DNA of 15,752 nucleotides from assembly GCA_003978875.1 (NCBI GenBank), contig QNXQ01000198.1:1-15752 (forward strand), read 5' to 3'. The notes under the pieces are model-generated. The model worked only from the letters and a program-made list of their open reading frames with translations. It searched no databases and was not told the origin of the DNA. A program made the translations under genes and the position numbers. This DNA is from Aquifex sp. (GTDB taxonomy: Bacteria > Aquificota > Aquificia > Aquificales > Aquificaceae). Below are positions 11,451 to 15,752 of the stretch, piece after piece; positions within the stretch are counted from its first letter, which is position 1, and the number at the start of each line of letters is the position of its first letter.

Positions 11451-13118
11451 ATGAAATACAGGAGCGATAAAGTAAAGAAGGGTATTGAAAGAGCACCACA
11501 TAGAGCACTGCTAAGAGCTTGTGGACTTTCCGACGAAGATTTTGATAAACCTCTTATAGGAATAGCTAATTCTTACATAGATATAATTCCCGGCCATGTT
11601 CACCTAAGGGAGTTTGTTGAACCGATAAAGGAAGAGGTAAGAAGACTCGGAGGGGTTCCCATAGAGTTTAACGTAATAGGTGTTGACGACGGTATAGCTA
11701 TGGGACATGAGGGAATGCATTATTCACTTCCTTCCAGAGAGCTTATAGCAGATTCAATAGAAACTGTGGTAAACGCCCATCAACTTGATGCACTTATATG
11801 CATTCCGAACTGTGACAAGATAGTTCCGGGAATGCTTATGGGGGCTCTCCGCGTAAATGTTCCCACTGTTTTCATAAGCGGGGGCCCTATGCTGGCGGGT
11901 GAAGTAAACGGCCAAAAGGTAGATTTGATATCCGTCTTTGAAGGTATAGGTAAGGTAAAGAGAGGGGAAATAACCGAAGAACAATTGAAAACGATAGAAG
12001 CTTCAGCTTGTCCTACATGTGGTAGTTGTTCGGGAATGTTTACCGCAAATTCTATGAACTGTTTGACGGAAGTATTAGGTTTAGGTCTTCCGGGCAACGG
12101 GACAATCCTTGCTATAGATCCGAGAAGGGAACTTTTGGCTAAACAGGCTGTAAAAGCCTTGTTTAATCTTCTCGAAAAGGATATAAAACCGCGGGATATA
12201 GTTACGGAAGAAGCTATTGATGATGCATTTACCGTTGATATTGCAATGGGTGGGTCTTCGAACACTATACTACACCTTCTTGCAATAGCGAGGGAAGCGG
12301 GAATAAAGTATGACCTTGCAAAAATAAATGAAATATCAAAGAAGACTCCAACGCTCTGTAAAATATCTCCTGCATCCCACTATCATATAGAAGATTTGGA
12401 TAGGGTAGGGGGAATATCGGTAATTATGAAAGAACTTTCCAAATTGGGCGTTCTCCATACTGACAGAATTACGGTGAGTGGAAAGACTATCAAAGAAATA
12501 ATTAAAGAAGCTCCTGAGCCGGATGGCGAAGTGGTAAGGACTATTGATAATCCCTATTCAAAGGACGGTGGAATAGCAATACTTTTTGGTAATCTTGCAC
12601 CCGAAGGAGCGGTTGTGAAAACCGCAGGCGTAGATCCTAAGATGTTAACATTCAAAGGTAAAGCTATATGCTTTGATTCCGAAGAAGAAGCTATAGCGGG
12701 TATTCTCGGCGGTAAAGTAAAACCAGGACACGTTGTGGTGATAAGGTATGAAGGGCCTAAAGGCGGACCAGGTATGAGGGAGATGCTTTCGCCCACATCC
12801 GCCATTATGGGAATGGCTCTGGGAGATAAGGTAGCTCTCATTACCGATGGTAGATTCTCCGGAGGAACAAGAGGAGCTTGTGTGGGACACATTTCTCCGG
12901 AAGCTGCGGCCGGAGGCCCTATAGGTATTGTCAGGGACGGAGATGAAATCCTTATAGATATCCCGAATAGAAGAATAGAACTTTTGATTTCCGAGGAAGA
13001 GTTTGAAAGCAGAATGAAGGAATTTAAACCAAAACAGAAGGAAATAAAAAGCTCTTGGCTCAGGAGATATGCCAAACTTGTTACATCTGCATCTAAGGGA
13101 GCTATATTAGAGGCTTAG
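11451..13118 (+). CDS. ilvD: Dihydroxy-acid dehydratase IlvD
   Basis: IlvD dehydrates dihydroxyisovalerate and dihydroxy-methylvalerate to the 2-keto acids that lead to valine, isoleucine, leucine and pantothenate. At 555 residues it has the normal length. Visible signatures: VDDGIAMGHEGM (78-89, metal-binding aspartates), CIPNCDKIVPGM (117-128, C121 cluster ligand and K123), SACPTCGSCSGMFTANSMNCL (185-205 region, cluster cysteines) and GRFSGGTRG near 470 with the catalytic serine. At the position of the third cluster cysteine of [2Fe-2S] enzymes this protein has PGHVH (G48), as the oxygen-sensitive E. coli enzyme does, so a [4Fe-4S]-type cluster is expected. It stands alone: no ilvB/N/C or leu genes are adjacent, in keeping with scattered pathways in Aquificaceae. 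Convergent with rfaE1, 21 bp apart. Confidence 0.97.
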   Translation: MKYRSDKVKKGIERAPHRALLRACGLSDEDFDKPLIGIANSYIDIIPGHVHLREFVEPIKEEVRRLGGVPIEFNVIGVDDGIAMGHEGMHYSLPSRELIADSIETVVNAHQLDALICIPNCDKIVPGMLMGALRVNVPTVFISGGPMLAGEVNGQKVDLISVFEGIGKVKRGEITEEQLKTIEASACPTCGSCSGMFTANSMNCLTEVLGLGLPGNGTILAIDPRRELLAKQAVKALFNLLEKDIKPRDIVTEEAIDDAFTVDIAMGGSSNTILHLLAIAREAGIKYDLAKINEISKKTPTLCKISPASHYHIEDLDRVGGISVIMKELSKLGVLHTDRITVSGKTIKEIIKEAPEPDGEVVRTIDNPYSKDGGIAILFGNLAPEGAVVKTAGVDPKMLTFKGKAICFDSEEEAIAGILGGKVKPGHVVVIRYEGPKGGPGMREMLSPTSAIMGMALGDKVALITDGRFSGGTRGACVGHISPEAAAGGPIGIVRDGDEILIDIPNRRIELLISEEEFESRMKEFKPKQKEIKSSWLRRYAKLVTSASKGAILEA

Positions 13119-13139
13119 CGCTTTTCTTCCTGTGCGTTT

Positions 13140-14102
13140 TTAACTCTTTGTTTGCTCGTAAAATTTTATCTCCTGTATGAGTTTTTCAGGCGTTACACTT
13201 GCAGTTCCGAACTCTCCTACAACTATTCCGGCGCACAAGTTTCCTATCTCACAGCATTCTTCCCAAGAAGCTCCCGCAAGTTTGAAGGCTGTTATGCTCG
13301 CTATAACTGTATCTCCTGCACCCGTAACGTCGTAAACCTTTCTTGCTTTTGCCGGAAAGTGTTTTATTTCTTTATCGATGAAAAGAGTCATTCCTTTTGG
13401 ACCTCTGGTAACTATAAGTGTATCGAGCTTTAATTCTTCCTTTAGAATTTTTCCTAAAGTTTCAACATTTCCACTTTTACCGTTTGACATCTCAATTAGT
13501 TCCTTCTCGTTAGGTGTCATCAAATTACCTTTTTTGTAAAGTTCTTTGTTTTTAGGCCTTGGGTCTATGGAAAAGAAAACACCGGATTTTTTAATTTCAT
13601 CCATTACTTCTTTTGTGATTACACCCTTGGCGTAATCAGAAACTATAATAGCATCTACCTCTAGCTCCCTAATTATGCGAAGTATATTTTTTAAGGTTTC
13701 TCCACTTATCTTTCTTTTATCCTCCCAATCTATTCTAAGAAGTTGTTGATTTCTCGAAACAACCCTCGTTTTCTTAGTTGTAGGCCTTTTATCTTCCACT
13801 AAAAAAGCTTTTATTCTACTTTCTTCAAGGAGTTGTTTTATTTTTTCGCCTGCTTCATCTTTGCCGATTACACTGCAAATGAAGGTTTCTACACCGAGAG
13901 AACTCAAGTTCCTGGCAACATTACCCGCACCACCCAATCTGAATTCTTCCTCTTCTACTTCCAGTATAGGAACCGGAGCTTCGGGAGATATCCTTTCCAC
14001 CTTTCCTTTCAGATAAGTGTCCAATATTACATCTCCAATGACCAATATTTTTAAGCTTTTTAATTTCTCCAGCAATCTTTGAACTCTTTGGAGAGAAACC
14101 AT
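13140..14102 (-). CDS. rfaE1: D-glycero-beta-D-manno-heptose-7-phosphate kinase (RfaE domain I)
   Basis: A 320-residue PfkB-family sugar kinase that phosphorylates heptose 7-phosphate at C1 on the route to ADP-heptose for the lipopolysaccharide inner core. Diagnostic features: VIGDVILDTYLKG (21-33), the RfaE-specific RISPEAPVP (37-45), GGAGNVARNL (57-66), SDYAKGV (155-161), TPNEKE (196-201) and the anion-hole/catalytic DVTGAGDTV (258-266) with D264 as base. Only the kinase domain is present; the nucleotidyltransferase half of bifunctional HldE is missing and must be a separate gene if the pathway is complete. It begins 13 bp after the diguanylate cyclase stop on the same strand, hence probably co-transcribed, but its ATG has no recognisable Shine-Dalgarno. 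An internal start is unlikely because conservation begins by residue 19. Confidence 0.92.
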   Translation of the reverse strand: MVSLQRVQRLLEKLKSLKILVIGDVILDTYLKGKVERISPEAPVPILEVEEEEFRLGGAGNVARNLSSLGVETFICSVIGKDEAGEKIKQLLEESRIKAFLVEDKRPTTKKTRVVSRNQQLLRIDWEDKRKISGETLKNILRIIRELEVDAIIVSDYAKGVITKEVMDEIKKSGVFFSIDPRPKNKELYKKGNLMTPNEKELIEMSNGKSGNVETLGKILKEELKLDTLIVTRGPKGMTLFIDKEIKHFPAKARKVYDVTGAGDTVIASITAFKLAGASWEECCEIGNLCAGIVVGEFGTASVTPEKLIQEIKFYEQTKS

Positions 14103-14115
14103 CGGAAAAGTTATT

Positions 14116-15752
14116 TTAATACTCCTCTTTATCCCACATTTCTGGTTTAAATCTTACAACTTTGTTTCTGCCTTCCTCTTTTGCCCTGTAAAGTGCAACA
14201 TCCGCGAATTTAACACACTGCCAGAACTTTCCACTGCAATCCTTCGGAAATTCAGATACTCCTATGCTAACGGTTTTTTTGATGGTTATACCGGTCGGTA
14301 GGATTATGGGAGTTTCTTCTATCTTTTGTCTTATCTTTTCCGCTACATGTTCGGAATAACCGTCTTTTACGTCTGTCAGAAGAACCATAAACTCTTCACC
14401 GCCGTACCTGATAAGGTAATCGGATTTTCTTATTGTCTTCTTTATGGTATCAGCTATTTGTTTTAAAACTGCATCACCTGCATCGTGTCCGTAGGTATCG
14501 TTAACCTGTTTGAAAAAGTCTACATCTATCATCAAGATACCTATATTTGCATTTCTCCTATGAGCTTGAGCTACCAGCTTATCAACTATATCTTCTAGAA
14601 ATCTCCTGTTGAATGCTCCTGTAAGCCTATCTATGTAGGATTGCTTTTTGAGTTGTTCCATAAGTCTTTTTGATTCAAGTACCGGTGAAGCTTCGCTTAA
14701 GTATCCTTTTATGTACGGAATAAGTAGTTTGACGAATTCACGCATTTCTCTTTCGTAAACAATCTGTACTACATTTCCTACTTTTCCGCCGATGTTTATA
14801 GGTATGCAGTAATAGCAGTAGTTTTCAATTTCCTCATTGCACATAGCAAAGTTAGGACATATACACCTAAATTCTTCGGAATCTACATCTTGTCCTGTTC
14901 TTTTAGCCCTGCATTCATCTGCATTCTCAAAAATTACTTCTGAACACCATAGATTCTTACCTTGAACGGAAACTTTTTCTATGGTGTTATCGTCTTTAAC
15001 TTCATAAATCGAGAATTTATCCAGACTCATATAATCCGCTAAAACACTCTCTATTCTACGGTAAACTTCCTCTTTGCTGGAATCCAGTTCTATGGTTTTT
15101 TTGAAATGGGAGATTCTCACGAGTTCGTCTATTATCTTTTCCGTATCTCTTATTTCATTTTCCGTCTCCATTAGACTGTATCCGATGAGTTCATAGACTT
15201 TTTCCCTTACCCTTTTCAAAGTATTATCGAGGGACTCTATAACTTTGTTAACTTTTTCTCCAAGCTCGTAAAATTCTTCCTTTAAGTTGGTGAGGTTCAT
15301 TTTAAAGGAAAATTTTCCCTTTTCAAAACTCGAAAACACCCTTTCTATTTCATTCAGGAAATTATTCACATCTTTGAGATTTCTTATAACAAACCACAGT
15401 GTAAGAAATCCAAGTGCGGAAATAATTAATCCGAAACCGCTTGCTATAAGGAGTCCAAAATTCCTGTAATGGGTTAAATCCATTGTAATTGAGATAGCTC
15501 CAAGAACTTCTCCGGGTTTTACATTATGACACTTCATACAGTTGACACCCGGAACGGGTTCAGCCTTGTAGGGTATAACCACTCTATAAGTAACTTTTCT
15601 TAAAGATTCTATTAATTCTTCTCTTGGGACTCCCAGTGCCAATGCTTCCTTTTCTATAGGATGTTTGGGTTCTTCCGAATATATACCTTTGCCATATTGT
15701 TTTATTACTGCTTCTGCCCTTATTACTCTTATATCTTCAACACTTTCCATAA
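14116..15752 (-). CDS. Membrane diguanylate cyclase with periplasmic heme-c motif and Cys-rich GAF-like domain, 5' part beyond window
   Basis: A GGDEF enzyme that makes c-di-GMP. At least 544 residues are visible, and the frame stays open at the window edge. Counting from the Met at 15748-15750: residues 1-95 are the end of an extracytoplasmic domain of the Tll0287/DUF3365 type with CMKCH (71-75) for covalent heme; 98-121 is a membrane helix; 122-210 is a HAMP-like, coiled-coil linker; about 220-335 resembles a GAF domain with seven cysteines (269, 279, 296, 298, 304, 312, 315); 370-532 is GGDEF with DRLTGAFNRR, FKQVNDTYGHDAGD, the active loop RYGGEEF (450-454 GGEEF) and an RxxD inhibitory site (441-444). 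The missing 5' end probably encodes a first membrane helix and the rest of the sensor. rfaE1 follows after 13 bp. Catalytic competence is well supported; heme binding and the signal sensed are inferred. Confidence 0.9.
   Translation of the reverse strand, partial: MESVEDIRVIRAEAVIKQYGKGIYSEEPKHPIEKEALALGVPREELIESLRKVTYRVVIPYKAEPVPGVNCMKCHNVKPGEVLGAISITMDLTHYRNFGLLIASGFGLIISALGFLTLWFVIRNLKDVNNFLNEIERVFSSFEKGKFSFKMNLTNLKEEFYELGEKVNKVIESLDNTLKRVREKVYELIGYSLMETENEIRDTEKIIDELVRISHFKKTIELDSSKEEVYRRIESVLADYMSLDKFSIYEVKDDNTIEKVSVQGKNLWCSEVIFENADECRAKRTGQDVDSEEFRCICPNFAMCNEEIENYCYYCIPINIGGKVGNVVQIVYEREMREFVKLLIPYIKGYLSEASPVLESKRLMEQLKKQSYIDRLTGAFNRRFLEDIVDKLVAQAHRRNANIGILMIDVDFFKQVNDTYGHDAGDAVLKQIADTIKKTIRKSDYLIRYGGEEFMVLLTDVKDGYSEHVAEKIRQKIEETPIILPTGITIKKTVSIGVSEFPKDCSGKFWQCVKFADVALYRAKEEGRNKVVRFKPEMWDKEEY

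Noticed and set aside
11754..12890. Several minus-strand open frames inside ilvD
   Set aside because: They mirror a fully conserved ilvD reading frame and have low-complexity Ser/Pro-rich translations typical of antisense frames.
13116..13142. Intrinsic terminator between ilvD and rfaE1
   Set aside because: Only a 5-bp stem with one wobble and a 12-nt loop before a short T-run; too weak to call.
1..15752. Mobile elements, prophage genes, CRISPR arrays, toxin-antitoxin pairs
   Set aside because: No transposase, integrase or phage motifs, no regularly spaced direct repeats, and every substantial frame is accounted for by a chromosomal gene.

Overview
The window reads as chromosomal DNA of a chemolithoautotrophic, (hyper)thermophilic member of the Aquificaceae, close to but probably not identical with Aquifex aeolicus. 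The grounds are the protein style (rich in Lys, Glu and Ile), the preference for AGA/AGG and ATA codons, very short intergenic gaps, a GC-rich tRNA in AT-leaning DNA, and unrelated housekeeping genes mixed in short transcription units. This assignment is inference from sequence style and remembered homologues; no search was run.

Layout. (1) 1-1359: moaE (molybdopterin synthase large subunit, minus strand, ending at the window edge) and a TetR-family repressor (minus), divergent from thiS across a 70-bp promoter region with two inverted repeats; thiS-thiG (plus) make the thiazole of thiamine. (2) 2154-3643, minus: a secreted two-heme c-type cytochrome whose stop overlaps the start of aroK (shikimate kinase); the 3' end of aroK overlaps the 3' end of thiG by 49 bp, tail to tail. 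(3) A tRNA-Pro(TGG) gene on plus at 3689-3761. (4) 3827-8498, minus, a probable four-gene unit in transcription order: a radical-SAM protein with an extra C-terminal cysteine motif (candidate LipS-type lipoyl-assembly enzyme), secD, a secreted SoxH-like metallo-beta-lactamase-fold hydrolase, and bioB. (5) 8601-9295: a small secreted six-cysteine protein, followed by a 222-bp gap holding three consecutive hairpins. (6) An NADH-type FAD disulfide oxidoreductase (plus), overlapping tail to tail with a short membrane protein that resembles the C-terminal part of NuoL/NuoM/MrpD antiporter-like subunits. (7) ilvD (plus), then on minus rfaE1 (heptose-7-phosphate kinase) downstream of a membrane diguanylate cyclase that carries a periplasmic CxxCH heme motif and a cytoplasmic cysteine-rich GAF-like region; its N-terminus lies beyond the window.

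Themes. Several genes handle sulfur chemistry or redox: MoaE, ThiS/ThiG, BioB, the LipS-like radical-SAM enzyme, the SoxH-like hydrolase, the cytochrome, the FAD oxidoreductase and the heme-linked diguanylate cyclase. No mobile element, CRISPR array or phage gene was seen. The most unusual items are the redox-sensor diguanylate cyclase, the cytochrome with its S-layer/BcsB-like N-terminal domain, the hairpin cluster at 9091-9181, the stand-alone NuoM-like fragment, and a recurrent promoter pattern in which a -10-like hexamer lies 5 to 9 nt before an ATG with no Shine-Dalgarno, suggesting leaderless transcripts.
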